Assembly (NCBI RefSeq): GCF_019048525.1 | Contig: NZ_CP077369.1 | Location: forward strand, 2,046,001-2,110,000 | Source: Acinetobacter lwoffii | Lineage (GTDB): Bacteria > Pseudomonadota > Gammaproteobacteria > Pseudomonadales > Moraxellaceae | DNA length: 64,000 nucleotides | Reading direction: 5' to 3' | In this document: piece after piece, positions 35,444 through 44,693 of the stretch | Position numbering within the stretch: the first letter of the stretch is position 1 | Layout of the letters: every line of letters begins with the position of its first letter | Position numbers and translations under genes: made by a program | The notes under the pieces: model-generated | Seen by the model: only the letters and a program-made list of their open reading frames with translations | What the model was told of the DNA's origin: nothing | Database searches by the model: none

Positions 35444-36829
35444 TTATGTCCAAGCTTGCAGGTCACGCTTAGACACATCGCACTTGATTTTAATGCGAAG
35501 CCCATAAGGCTGTCGGGCATTGAAAGAGAGCTGATAGCCATACTGTTTTAATAGGTTAGCGGTCAATGCCAGTCCCAGACCATGGCCGTGCTGCTGAGCA
35601 GATTTGCGCCAGAAGCGTTGTCCTAAATGTTGAATATCTTCTGTTGTAAGTTGTTGTCCATCATCTTCAATCACCAGGCCATCAGACTGCATGGAAATCC
35701 AGATATAGGCAGCCTGTGCATGCAGCAATGCATTTTCAAGCAGATTTTTCAGTACCGTATACAGCACAAATTCAGGCAGCTGAATTTCGCCCAAGTTGTC
35801 CCAGTTCACCTGTATTTTTTCATTCATTTCTGGATAGTGTGTACCTAAGTCTGCAAGTACTTTCTCAAGTGTGGGGCGAAGCCAGATGGTCTCAGTCATT
35901 TCCTGGAGACTGTTTTCTGATTGGGTCAGTAATAAAAGCTGTTCGAGTAACAGCGTATAACGCCGGATGCTCTCATTGGCCTGCTGCAAATTGTGCTGAA
36001 TGGTGTTAGGCAGGTTCTGCTGCTGACTGATCAGCTGGGCCAGTTGTACATGGGTTTTAATTGCGGTCAGGGGACTGCGTAATTCATGTGCAGCATAGGC
36101 ACTAAAGGCTTTCTCCTGTTGCAGACTGTCATTAATTTTCTGAATCAACTGCGTGGAATTGTTGACAAAAGGCTGTACTTCCTGGGGAATGCTTGCAGGC
36201 TTGAGCTGCATTAAAAAATCTGCCGCCTCTGAATAGTTAAGGTTTTTCTGGTTCAGGTATTGACTGAGCTGATCCAAAGACCGGAACTGTCTGCGGATAA
36301 TAAAGATGATCAGGGCAATACAGATCAGCAGTGAGAAGACCAAGGGAACCAGTACCGACTGCAGAATCTGCTGTAGTAGCGTATCCCTCAAGAACATACG
36401 TTCTGCCGCCACTACCTGAATATCACCACGACGCAGAACATAACTGCGCCATTCTGTATTATCCTGCTGCCAGGTGCTGAATCCTTGTGGTCGCTGGCTT
36501 AAATTTGGGGGGGCACCGCGTGTTTTGGCAATCACCTGATTGCCTAACGAGATGTCAGAGCTAAAAAGAGAGACTTCACAGGCAATTAACTGGTTTGCAT
36601 CATCATTCTTGGCTAATTTGGATAATGTTGCATCCCCCAGACTATCCAGTGGTAACTGCTGAATCAGCCGGGCAACCATTTGTGCAGATGCCGATAAGCG
36701 TTGATCCAGTGTGTCTTGTAAGCGTTGTTTCAGGTCAATATACAGCCATGAAAATACTGCACTCCACAGCACAATAAACATGGCCAAAAGGCTCATGACC
36801 AAACGCCATTTCAAGCTGTGACTAAACAT
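35444..36829 (-). CDS. Two-component sensor histidine kinase (QseC/PmrB-like)
   Basis: A 461-residue membrane kinase: one membrane segment near residues 10-35, a periplasmic sensor region of about 110 residues, a second membrane segment (about 158-180), a linker, then the phosphorylation box with H248 in YAAHELRSPL and the ATPase domain with LLENALLHAQA (N box), DDGQ and GHGLGLALT (G boxes). The ATG at 36829 overlaps the regulator gene by 8 bp, typical translational coupling; the frame is open to 36868. The signal is unknown. The divergent dsbD operon is the obvious target. Confidence 0.9.
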   Translation of the reverse strand: MFSHSLKWRLVMSLLAMFIVLWSAVFSWLYIDLKQRLQDTLDQRLSASAQMVARLIQQLPLDSLGDATLSKLAKNDDANQLIACEVSLFSSDISLGNQVIAKTRGAPPNLSQRPQGFSTWQQDNTEWRSYVLRRGDIQVVAAERMFLRDTLLQQILQSVLVPLVFSLLICIALIIFIIRRQFRSLDQLSQYLNQKNLNYSEAADFLMQLKPASIPQEVQPFVNNSTQLIQKINDSLQQEKAFSAYAAHELRSPLTAIKTHVQLAQLISQQQNLPNTIQHNLQQANESIRRYTLLLEQLLLLTQSENSLQEMTETIWLRPTLEKVLADLGTHYPEMNEKIQVNWDNLGEIQLPEFVLYTVLKNLLENALLHAQAAYIWISMQSDGLVIEDDGQQLTTEDIQHLGQRFWRKSAQQHGHGLGLALTANLLKQYGYQLSFNARQPYGLRIKIKCDVSKRDLQAWT

Positions 36830-37496
36830 GACGCTGCTCAAACGGTTTGAAAATATATCCCACACCACGAATGGTCTGAATTAAATCTGGATGCAGTTTT
36901 TGTCTCAGGTGATAAATGTGTACATTCAGGGCATTGCTCTCTATAGAGTCCTGAAAACCATAGAGCTTGTCAATAAGCTGTTCATTTTTCAGGATCTGGT
37001 TGGGGTGGCTCATCAGGGTTTCCAGCAGGCTGAATTCACGGCGAGATAAATTCACGGTCTGGTCTTGATAGATCACAGTCTGGGTATCCCGATTTAGAAC
37101 CAGTTCATCAAATTGCAGGGTATTGGAGGCAAAGCCGCGGTGGCGACGGGTGAGGGCATGAATCCGGGCAATCAGTTCCTCCAGTTCAAAGGGTTTGGTC
37201 AGATAGTCATCGGCACCGGCATTCAGGGCCTGAACACACTGATCGGTCCGCAGCCGCGCCGTCAATACCAGTACCGGGAGATCAATCTGGTCGCGCCGCC
37301 AGCTGTGCAGCAAGTCCAGGCCATCCTGATCCGGCAGGCCTAAATCCAGTAAACACAAATCGACTGCACTATGCCGGATAAAATAATCTGCAGCACGTGC
37401 GTTACTGACATGCTCCACTGAAATATTCAGATAGTTCAGAGCAGCACAAATGCTCTGTGCGATATAGGGATCATCCTCAACCAATACAATAAACAT
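36822..37496 (-). CDS. OmpR-family response regulator
   Basis: A 224-residue regulator with an N-terminal receiver (acidic pocket D8-D9, phospho-acceptor D51 in LLDLGLP, conserved Lys in DDYLTKPF) and a C-terminal winged helix of the OmpR/PhoB type (LSRREFSLLETL, then VHIYHLRQKL and IRGVGYIF). It is of the QseB/PmrA subgroup. It starts 108 bp from dsbD on the opposite strand, so it may control that operon as well as itself. Confidence 0.93.
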   Translation of the reverse strand: MFIVLVEDDPYIAQSICAALNYLNISVEHVSNARAADYFIRHSAVDLCLLDLGLPDQDGLDLLHSWRRDQIDLPVLVLTARLRTDQCVQALNAGADDYLTKPFELEELIARIHALTRRHRGFASNTLQFDELVLNRDTQTVIYQDQTVNLSRREFSLLETLMSHPNQILKNEQLIDKLYGFQDSIESNALNVHIYHLRQKLHPDLIQTIRGVGYIFKPFEQRHV

Positions 37497-37604
37497 AGAA
37501 CATCCTGATCAAACTGCCATTATTTTATAAATGATTTGGGCTGTTAATGTTGCCTTAATTTTAGTTTTTCAATAATGCAGTCCTAACAGGAGGAGATCAG
37601 CTGG

Positions 37605-39542
37605 ATGTTGACGTGGATATTGGGTGCCGTGATCGGCGGTGGAATCATGACGGGAACTGCACATGCAGACTTTTTACCACCAGATCAGGCATTTCAGTTT
37701 CAGGTGGTTTCTACAAGCCAGGATCAGGCAGAGCTTAGCTGGAAAATCGCAGATGGCTATTACTTGTATCATGACCAGCTTAAAGTGTCTCATCAGCAGA
37801 CCCCAGTCAAGTTGGCACTGCCCAAACCCGAAGACAAAGATGACCCCAATTTCGGTTTGACCCAGGTCCATTATGGGCAAGTCAAAACCAATATGAAGGT
37901 TCAGCCCAACCAGAAGTTTGTGGTGCAGTGGCAGGGCTGTGCAGAAAGCGGTTTATGTTATCCGGTACAACGCACCACAGTAAAAACTGATGCAGATGGT
38001 TTATTTCCAGCGCAAAACTTGAGCAAAACCCCAAAACTGCTGACCAGCACTGTACCGCCAGAAGCAAACGAAAAAATTCTGACTGCTCAGAAAGATGAGC
38101 TCCAAGCTATAGAGCAAACTCCAAGTACAGATAAAGCATTGACCGAAGAAAAGGTAGAGGAAATACAAGTCGCTGCAGTTTCTGAACCTGTGGTGCAGCC
38201 TGAGGTGGAATTAACAGAGAAAAATGACCAGCTCATTGCAGACCCTAAAAATCAAACTTCGTCAGCAGGCATGAATAGCCAGTGGAACAATGACCAGTAT
38301 TTTTTAAGTCTGCTGTCAGAACAAGGTCTGTTAATTAATGCCCTGATTTTTCTCGGGCTTGGCATTCTGCTGGCATTTTTACCATGTTCTTTACCTTTAA
38401 TTCCAATTTTAACGGGAATTCTGGTTCAGCAGCACCGGGGCTACCGTGCGGCACTGATTGCACTGGTTTTCGTTTTGGGTATGGCACTGGTCTATGCGGT
38501 CATGGGACTTGCTGTGGCACAGCTCGGTTACAGTTTTCAGCGCTGGTTTCAAAGTCCGGTATTCATCAGTATTTTCAGCATTCTGTTTGTTTTGTTCGCA
38601 CTTAATCTGTTCGGAGCATTTCAGCTGTCCTTACCCCAAGGCATGTTGCAGCGTCTGGATCAATGGCAGCAAAAGCAGAAGGGTGGCACGCTGATTGGTG
38701 CCGGTCTTATGGGCATGATCGCGGCACTGATTGTCGGGCCATGTATGAGTGCACCGTTGGCCGGTGCCTTAATCTATGTGTCTCAGCTTAATCAACCAAT
38801 GCTGGGAGCCAGTTATCTGTTCGTCTTAGGCCTTGGGCTGGGCTTGCCACTATTTATTGCTGCCGTATTTGGGTCCCATCTTTTACCCAAGCCTGGTATC
38901 TGGATGGATCGCCTGAAGTTTAGTTTTGGCTTTGTCATGCTGGCGCTGGCCTTGTATTTCGCCCGTCCACTATTGCCCGGCATTTTATACCTGAGCCTTT
39001 TGGGTGTGGTACTGATCACCTGTTCAGGCTACTTCTTGTTCAAGATGCTGCCTCATGTGCATCGGTCTGTAGCGAAAATAGGCCTGATGCTGCTCAGTGG
39101 TTTACTGGTCTATGCAGGAGGCATGCAGCTCTACCATGTCTGGAGTCAGGTACAGGTGGCCCATGTAGAATCACGGCTTGAATGGCAGAAGGTCAGTACC
39201 GCCGCACAATTGCGACAGGTTTTAGTTAAACATCCTGCACACCCGGTGGTGATTGATGTCTATGCAGACTGGTGTGTGGCCTGTCAACCGATTGAAAAGG
39301 ATGTGATTCCACGTAGTGATGTCCAGACGGCTTTACAAAATGTGGTTCGTATCAAATTAGACCTGACCCACTATCATCCAAGTCAGGATGAGCTGCTAAA
39401 AGAATGGCAAATCCTCGGACCACCCACCTTCATATTTCTAAATGCAGCGCATCAGGAACAGCGAGACTTGCGTTTAACCGGAAGCTTTAGCGCGACACAT
39501 TTACTAGGCACATTGCAGCAACTGCAAGGAGAGCAACCATGA
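37605..39542 (+). CDS. dsbD: Thiol:disulfide interchange protein DsbD
   Basis: A 645-residue three-part electron carrier that moves reducing power from cytoplasmic thioredoxin to the periplasm. A signal peptide (ending TAHA/DF) precedes the alpha domain with its CAESGLCYP cysteine pair; the membrane core has the two redox cysteines in FLPCSLPL and VGPCMSAP; the C-terminal gamma domain has ADWCVACQ. It is about 80 residues longer than E. coli DsbD because of a Gln/Glu/Thr/Pro-rich linker (about 125-220) after the alpha domain. AGGAGGAG lies nine bases before the ATG. First gene of a three-gene redox operon; the next gene overlaps by 4 bp. Confidence 0.93.
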   Translation: MLTWILGAVIGGGIMTGTAHADFLPPDQAFQFQVVSTSQDQAELSWKIADGYYLYHDQLKVSHQQTPVKLALPKPEDKDDPNFGLTQVHYGQVKTNMKVQPNQKFVVQWQGCAESGLCYPVQRTTVKTDADGLFPAQNLSKTPKLLTSTVPPEANEKILTAQKDELQAIEQTPSTDKALTEEKVEEIQVAAVSEPVVQPEVELTEKNDQLIADPKNQTSSAGMNSQWNNDQYFLSLLSEQGLLINALIFLGLGILLAFLPCSLPLIPILTGILVQQHRGYRAALIALVFVLGMALVYAVMGLAVAQLGYSFQRWFQSPVFISIFSILFVLFALNLFGAFQLSLPQGMLQRLDQWQQKQKGGTLIGAGLMGMIAALIVGPCMSAPLAGALIYVSQLNQPMLGASYLFVLGLGLGLPLFIAAVFGSHLLPKPGIWMDRLKFSFGFVMLALALYFARPLLPGILYLSLLGVVLITCSGYFLFKMLPHVHRSVAKIGLMLLSGLLVYAGGMQLYHVWSQVQVAHVESRLEWQKVSTAAQLRQVLVKHPAHPVVIDVYADWCVACQPIEKDVIPRSDVQTALQNVVRIKLDLTHYHPSQDELLKEWQILGPPTFIFLNAAHQEQRDLRLTGSFSATHLLGTLQQLQGEQP

Positions 39543-40387
39543 TGATTTCCAGTGATGCACTGCATCTGGGACCTTTGATGTTGCCCTGGGCACTTATTAT
39601 TGTTGCCACTGGCTTGATGCTGTTATCTGCCATCCTGTTTGGATTAGCCAGAAAGTATTCATGGTCTAAACAGCAGCTTGGGAAAAGTCAGGATTTGCTC
39701 TGGAGCAGTTTTTTGCTGGGGATGCTGGGTGCGCGTCTTATTTTCGTTCTGCTCAATGCCGAGCTGTATTTTGCAGCACCCATCGACATACTGAAAATCC
39801 AGGACAAAGGTTTCCATTTATGGGGAGGGGTGCTGCTTGGTGCTTTGTGGTATGTCATTCGAAACAGACAGCTGCAGACCAGATTTAAAGCCATCTTGTT
39901 GATCATATTGGTACTCTGGATCGGGCTTGGGCTCGCGTTCAAATCCAGTCTAAAAACTGAAGCAGCGTTTCCTGATCTCGCCTTTGCTGGACTAGAACAG
40001 GAGCGTCTGGGTACAGACAAGGTTTCACTCAGCCAATTCATTGGCCAGCCCACGGTAATTAATTTGTGGGCGAGCTGGTGTCCGCCGTGTCACCGTGAAA
40101 TGCCGGTGTTGGCTAAAGCAGCCAAGCAGCATCCTCAAATGAATTTTGTCATGCTCAATCAGGGTGAGGAGGTAGCCATCGTAAATGCCTATTTAAGAAA
40201 ACATCAGTTTCAATTTAAACATGTCCTGCTGGACCCATATGGTGAACTACCCCAGCAGCTGAATAGTTTCGGCCTGCCAACGACGCTGTTTTTTAATGCT
40301 CAAGGTCAGCTGGTCGAGCGGCATATGGGGGAACTCAGTCCGGCCATGTTGCAGCAATATTTAAACAGGATTTCAGATCAACCTTAA
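39539..40387 (+). CDS. Lgt-like membrane domain fused to a TlpA/ResA-type thioredoxin
   Basis: A 282-residue protein. Residues 1-135 contain four hydrophobic segments that resemble part of prolipoprotein diacylglyceryl transferase (GARLIFVLLNAELYFAAPIDIL then GGVLLGALW), but the Lgt catalytic histidine position (FHGG in the enzyme) reads LWGG, so lipid transfer is unlikely. Residues 145-280 form a periplasmic thioredoxin fold of the TlpA/DsbE type with WCPPC (C181, C184) and the GLPTTLFF cis-proline loop. It overlaps dsbD by 4 bp (ATGA) and probably receives electrons from it. Role inferred: membrane-tethered disulfide reductase. Confidence 0.8.
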   Translation: MMISSDALHLGPLMLPWALIIVATGLMLLSAILFGLARKYSWSKQQLGKSQDLLWSSFLLGMLGARLIFVLLNAELYFAAPIDILKIQDKGFHLWGGVLLGALWYVIRNRQLQTRFKAILLIILVLWIGLGLAFKSSLKTEAAFPDLAFAGLEQERLGTDKVSLSQFIGQPTVINLWASWCPPCHREMPVLAKAAKQHPQMNFVMLNQGEEVAIVNAYLRKHQFQFKHVLLDPYGELPQQLNSFGLPTTLFFNAQGQLVERHMGELSPAMLQQYLNRISDQP

Positions 40388-40405
40388 AAAACGGAAGGAC
40401 GTAGT

Positions 40406-41146
40406 ATGAATAAAATTAACCAGGTGCTTGGTGCAGGCATGTTTCTGATCATGAGCATGCACACGCAGGCAAATATTAAACAGAATATTGAAAAACAGGG
40501 CTTTGTGTTTGTAAAACAGATTCCGGCACCACAAGGAATGACCGGCTGGGTGGGGCATGAAGACCAGTACTCCAATACGGTATTTATCTCCAATGATGAT
40601 AAATACTATATCAAGGGCGAACTGTTTGATGCACAAGGGAAAAGCCTTTCCAATGAGCAGATTGAAAAGCATATGAAAAAAGCGGTATTGGACGATGTAT
40701 GGAAAACCCTGGAAAAATCGACCTGGATCCAGGATGGCAAGCCAGATGCACCACGGGTGGTTTATGTCTTTTCCGATCCGAATTGCCCATATTGCTATAA
40801 ATTCTGGCAGGCGGCCCGACCTTGGGTAGAATCAGGGAAGGTACAGCTGCGTCATATTCAGGTCGGTGTGATCCGTGAAGAAAGCCGTGGCCAGGTGGCA
40901 ACACTATTGAATTCGAAAGATCCAGCGGCAGTTTTTAATGATATAAACAAGAATAAAGGCAAAAAGCAGCTCAAGAAAATGGAAAAGATTCCTGTCGAAA
41001 TTGCTGCAAAAATTGATGCCAACCAGGCCCTAATGGGGAAATACGGCTTTTTCTCCACACCGTCGATGGTCTGGAAAAACAATCAGGGTGAATTTAAATC
41101 TGCTCAAGGCCTGGCGATGGATGTCAAGGAAATTTTTGAACAATAA
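40406..41146 (+). CDS. dsbG: Periplasmic disulfide isomerase/chaperone DsbG (DsbC family)
   Basis: A 246-residue protein with a signal peptide (about residues 1-22), an N-terminal dimerisation domain and a thioredoxin domain with CPYC (C127, C130, in SDPNCPYCYKF) and the STPSMVW cis-Pro segment near 220. The length and motif fit DsbG/DsbC, which reduce or reshuffle non-native disulfides and protect single cysteines from sulfenylation. It needs DsbD as electron donor, and dsbD is the first gene of this operon (18 bp after the previous stop). Confidence 0.9.
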   Translation: MNKINQVLGAGMFLIMSMHTQANIKQNIEKQGFVFVKQIPAPQGMTGWVGHEDQYSNTVFISNDDKYYIKGELFDAQGKSLSNEQIEKHMKKAVLDDVWKTLEKSTWIQDGKPDAPRVVYVFSDPNCPYCYKFWQAARPWVESGKVQLRHIQVGVIREESRGQVATLLNSKDPAAVFNDINKNKGKKQLKKMEKIPVEIAAKIDANQALMGKYGFFSTPSMVWKNNQGEFKSAQGLAMDVKEIFEQ

Positions 41147-41253
41147 TATTTTAACTACATGATAGAAAAGTAATTTTTACTTAAAACATCTATACATGAT
41201 AGGGAGGCAGATTTACATTGGAGGATAGGCTAAGCATGAAGAGCAGATAAGAT

Positions 41254-41616
41254 ATGTCAAATTTGGATGATCCACGGGTACTGCTTGCTTTGGAACGAAC
41301 CGCTCTGGCGTGGAACCGGAGTGGTTTGGCATTAATTGCTTTTGGTTTTGTGATTGAAAAATCCAACCTGCTAGTGCAACTGGTGGACCCAGACACTTAT
41401 GCACAGAAAATAGCTTATTCACAATGGTTGGGAATTGCGGTGATTGTATTTGGTATGTTGGTGAATTTCGCCTCAATCCTGCAATATCGACGGGGTTTGA
41501 CATCACTGCGACCGCCGGAATTTATTGAAGGTTATTACACCCAGTATCCCGTATGGCTAAATCTGTTTACTGCTTTTAGCGGACTGCTTCTGATCATTTC
41601 TTTTTGGCTGCACTAA
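41254..41616 (+). CDS. YidH/DUF202 family inner-membrane protein
   Basis: A 120-residue protein with three predicted membrane segments and the family N-terminus DPRVLLALERTALAWNRSGLALIAFGF. E. coli homologs are YidH and YidG, of unknown function. Its last 4 bp overlap the end of the converging bigR-like gene. The 107 bp after dsbG hold no clear terminator, so co-transcription with the redox operon is possible but not shown. Confidence 0.85.
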   Translation: MSNLDDPRVLLALERTALAWNRSGLALIAFGFVIEKSNLLVQLVDPDTYAQKIAYSQWLGIAVIVFGMLVNFASILQYRRGLTSLRPPEFIEGYYTQYPVWLNLFTAFSGLLLIISFWLH

Positions 41617-41933
41617 GAAGAGGGCTGGGCGCAATACAGCTCGTACAGCTTTTGCATCAGGCTCAAGACCTTGGGGTCACTCAGACGATAGAAAATCTGT
41701 TTGCCCTCACGTCGGGTGCCAACCATGTCGGCCTTACGCAGTACAGTCAGCTGTTGTGAAAGTGTAGGTTGATGAATATCGGTAGATTCTTCAATTTCCT
41801 GAACATTCATTTCCCCGTCAACCAGGACACATAAGATTTTCAGACGATCAGGATTGGCTAAAACTTTTAGGCATTGGCTGACGAAATCGACCTGTGAAAA
41901 ATCAATTTTGGCATTTGCAGCAATCATATCCAT
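41613..41933 (-). CDS. ArsR-family persulfide-sensing repressor (BigR/SqrR-like)
   Basis: A 106-residue winged-helix repressor. The recognition region reads IHQPTLSQQLTVLRKADMVGTRREGKQIFYRL. Two cysteines besides one near the start, in LKILCVLVDGE (about residue 35) and YELYCAQ (about 102), lie where BigR and SqrR keep their redox pair, and the CVCDL metal motif of ArsR is absent. It is divergent from the yeeE-yeeE-dioxygenase-tauE genes and an operator-like palindrome lies between them. Hence a sulfide/persulfide-responsive repressor is inferred. The ATG at 41927 is an alternative start. Confidence 0.85.
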   Translation of the reverse strand: MDMIAANAKIDFSQVDFVSQCLKVLANPDRLKILCVLVDGEMNVQEIEESTDIHQPTLSQQLTVLRKADMVGTRREGKQIFYRLSDPKVLSLMQKLYELYCAQPSS

Positions 41934-42011
41934 AGATGTCCTTGAAACCTTTGATGTAACCCATGCAGTTTACACAATTTACCACAAAACTGCTTGATTA
42001 TTATTTTTTAT

Positions 42012-42039
42012 TATATAATATAAAAAAGTATATTGTATA
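42012..42039. promoter_or_regulatory. Probable BigR-type operator before the yeeE operon
   Basis: Inverted repeat TATATAATATA and TATATTGTATA (one mismatch) with a 6-bp centre, 15 bp before the first yeeE start. It is typical of ArsR-family operators and also contains TATAAT-like -10 sequence. Confidence 0.6.
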
Positions 42040-42053
42040 GAGATTGATTCACC

Positions 42054-42470
42054 ATGCATGACTTCCTCATCGCATTTATTGGCGGTTTAATGCTCGGACT
42101 TTCTGTAGTTGGCTATCTTTACGTCAATGGCCGTATTGCAGGGATCAGTGGCTTGATTGGGCAGGTATTAAACTCAAAAACCGTATTTAAAACGCCTGCG
42201 ATCTGGTTTTTATCAGGTTTGATCCTCACACCGTTTATTTATGGTCTGTTTGTACAACCAGAAATCGAATTGAACGCCAGCCCACTGATGATGATTGTGG
42301 CAGGTCTGCTGGTAGGTTTTGGAACACGCTTGGGTTCGGGCTGTACCAGTGGTCACGGAATTTGTGGTATCAGTCGCCTGTCTAAGCGTTCTATTGTCGC
42401 GACCATGACTTTTATGTTTGCAGGTTTTGTCGCTGTTTACCTTATCCGTCATATCACAGGAGCATTCTAA
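42054..42470 (+). CDS. YeeE/YedE family membrane protein, first half
   Basis: A 138-residue, four-segment membrane protein of the YeeE/YedE (sulfur transport, DUF395) family. The key motif is GFGTRLGSGCTSGHGICGISRLSKRS, whose Cys residues carry thiosulfate or polysulfide in relatives. Full YeeE proteins contain two such halves; here they are encoded as separate adjacent genes, as in many Proteobacteria. The next gene starts 1 bp after the stop. Confidence 0.9.
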   Translation: MHDFLIAFIGGLMLGLSVVGYLYVNGRIAGISGLIGQVLNSKTVFKTPAIWFLSGLILTPFIYGLFVQPEIELNASPLMMIVAGLLVGFGTRLGSGCTSGHGICGISRLSKRSIVATMTFMFAGFVAVYLIRHITGAF

Positions 42471-42471
42471 A

Positions 42472-42888
42472 ATGAAAAATGTGTTTGCCTTTTTATTTGG
42501 TGCGCTGTTCTCTGTGGGATTGATGGTATCGGGCATGTCCAATCCGGAAAAAGTACTCGATTTCCTGGATCTGTTTGGCGATTGGGATGCCAGTCTGGCC
42601 TTTGTGATGATGGGCGCGATTACTGTGGCCTTTATTCCCTACCAGAAAGCATTACGTACGGCGCAACCGAAAACAGTATTTAATGAACCTATTGATTTAC
42701 CTAAAAATAATCAGATAGATAAGAAGCTGATCACGGGTGCGGTTTTATTTGGTGCAGGTTGGGGCATTGCCGGCATCTGTCCGGCGCCAAGTTTCACTTT
42801 GATCGGTTTGGGCCACTATCAAGTGCTCTATTTTATTGTAGCAATGCTGGTGGGTGTATGGATTCACCGTAAATGGTCAGGAGCTTAA
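42472..42888 (+). CDS. YeeE/YedE family membrane protein, second half
   Basis: A 138-residue partner of the preceding gene. The conserved cysteine motif is GAGWGIAGICPAPSFTLIGLG near residue 100. The ATG at 42472 is preferred to upstream in-frame starts (to 42418) because those lie inside the first half. The pair probably forms a heteromeric channel for sulfur species. It sits immediately before the persulfide dioxygenase-like gene. Confidence 0.9.
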   Translation: MKNVFAFLFGALFSVGLMVSGMSNPEKVLDFLDLFGDWDASLAFVMMGAITVAFIPYQKALRTAQPKTVFNEPIDLPKNNQIDKKLITGAVLFGAGWGIAGICPAPSFTLIGLGHYQVLYFIVAMLVGVWIHRKWSGA

Positions 42889-42890
42889 CG

Positions 42891-43763
42891 ATGTCAAATT
42901 TACCTATAGTAAAAGATTTTTTTCACGAAGATACCAATACCTTCAGTTATGTTGTACGTGATCCGGCGACCAAAGCCTGCGCCATTATTGATAGCGTTCT
43001 GGATTATGATCCGGCATCAGCAAGTACATCCACTATTCATGCCGATAAAATTATTGCCTATATTAAAGAGCAGGGTTTAACGGTCGAGTGGATTCTCGAA
43101 ACCCATGTCCATGCTGATCATTTAACTGCAGCGCAATATCTCAAAGAAGAACTGGGTGGCAAAATTGCCATGAGCCAGAAAATTGGTATTGTTCAGGAAA
43201 CTTTTGGCGCGATTTATCATCTAGATATTAAACAATGGAATGCCCAGCAGCTCTTTGATTATTTATTTGAAGATCATGAGTCGTTCCAAATTGGAACATT
43301 GAAAGCCTATAACATTCCAACACCGGGACATACGCCTGCTTGCCTGAGTTATGTGATTGGCGATGCGGTTTTTGTGGGTGATACGTTGTTCATGCCAGAT
43401 TATGGTACAGCACGTTGTGATTTTCCGCGAGGCAGCGCAGAACAGCTTTATGATTCGGTGCAAAGCCTGTTTCAGTTGCCAGAAGATACCCGGGTCTTTT
43501 TATGTCATGACTATCTGCCTGAAACACGTGAATCGTATGTGTGTGAATCTGATATACAGACGCAGAAAAAACAGAATATCCATATTCATCAGGGAATCAG
43601 TAAAGCTGAATTTGCTCAGATGCGAAATCAGCGGGATTCAGGACTGAGTATGCCTAAGCTGATTCTACCGGCGATTCAGATCAATATGAAAGCAGGACAA
43701 TTTCCTGAGCCAGAACAAAACGGTGTTTCTTACCTCAAGCTTCCTATTAACTACTTCAAATAA
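42891..43763 (+). CDS. Persulfide dioxygenase-like metallo-beta-lactamase-fold protein (Blh type)
   Basis: A 290-residue MBL-fold protein with the metal motif THVHADHLTA (H72, H74, D76, H77), the TPGHTPACLSYV histidine, GDTLFMPDYGTARCDFPRG, and a final HDY near residue 207. GDTLF...GTARCDF is the ETHE1/Blh signature, whose members oxidise glutathione persulfide to sulfite using one iron. The ATG at 42891 follows AGGAG at proper spacing. Sulfite made here would be exported by the next gene, which is frameshifted. Confidence 0.88.
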   Translation: MSNLPIVKDFFHEDTNTFSYVVRDPATKACAIIDSVLDYDPASASTSTIHADKIIAYIKEQGLTVEWILETHVHADHLTAAQYLKEELGGKIAMSQKIGIVQETFGAIYHLDIKQWNAQQLFDYLFEDHESFQIGTLKAYNIPTPGHTPACLSYVIGDAVFVGDTLFMPDYGTARCDFPRGSAEQLYDSVQSLFQLPEDTRVFLCHDYLPETRESYVCESDIQTQKKQNIHIHQGISKAEFAQMRNQRDSGLSMPKLILPAIQINMKAGQFPEPEQNGVSYLKLPINYFK

Positions 43764-43831
43764 GCTTGTGTCGTGATTCAACAAAAAGTTCAACTTTTAT
43801 TGAATCATTTTTGTGGATAAGGGAGAGGGCG

Positions 43832-44607
43832 ATGTGGGCATTAATACTTGAAGGGCTAGTTATCGGAGTGCTATTGGGTTTGATCGGTGCCGGTGGCGGT
43901 ATTCTGGCTGTACCTGCACTGATGACGACCCAGGGTTGGACGGTGGCCCAGGCTGCGCCGGTGGGATTGCTTGCGGTCACGCTGTCGGCCTTGGTCGGAA
44001 CGTTCGAGGATTTGTTCAAGCGTATTGTACGTTATCGCGCTGCCCTCTGGATTGCTCTCATTAGTATTCCTACAGCGCGTTATGGCGTGCATCTGGCCGA
44101 TATCGTTTCTCCGGTCTGGCTGACGCTGGCTTTCAGTCTGGTCATGCTGATCGTGGCTTACCGGATCTTTTTTAATAAAGTGACCGATCATGGCAATGCA
44201 CCGTGCAAGGTCAATCAATCGACCGGTCGTCTGATCTGGAATGTCAAAACTGCTTCGTTCCTAGCAGGTATTGGTGTTGTGGCAGGTTTATTAACCGGTC
44301 TGTTGGGGGTGGTTTTGTAATTGTTCCAGCCCTGCGTAAATTCACCGACCTTGATATGCGCAGTATCGTTGCGACTTCCCTGATGGTTATTTTCCTGATT
44401 GGTGGGGTCAGTATTTCTGCACACGTGCTGGATGGCTTTCAATATCCTGTTTCGGTTACGCTGACCTTTGTCCTGGCCTGTATTGTCGGGATGTTAATTG
44501 GACGCAGTCTGATGCAGCGGATTGACAGTAACAAGGTACAGAAAATATTTGCCACTACCGTGGTTGGGGTGGCGATGTATTTAATCTATTCAGCGCTCAT
44601 GGGCTAA
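43832..44607 (+). pseudogene. TauE/SafE-family sulfite exporter, frameshifted
   Basis: The first 162 residues (from the ATG at 43832, with GGGAGAGGG upstream) contain the first TauE repeat (GLIGAGGGILAVPAL, QAAPVGLLAV). The frame then runs into TAA at 44318-44320, directly after TGLLG. The second repeat continues in another frame as GGGFVIVPALRKFTDLDMRSIVATSL to 44607. The break falls at a run of five G at 44305-44309; one extra G would restore the GLLG-GGF reading. Either a real mutation, a slippage-prone site, or an assembly error. Confidence 0.85.
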
Positions 44608-44693
44608 ATAGCCAGTTGTAAATTTAAACTCAAACGCTTTCAATCTACCTGAGCATCGTTTATACAAAATATAATTTTAATGGCCGAGGAAGA

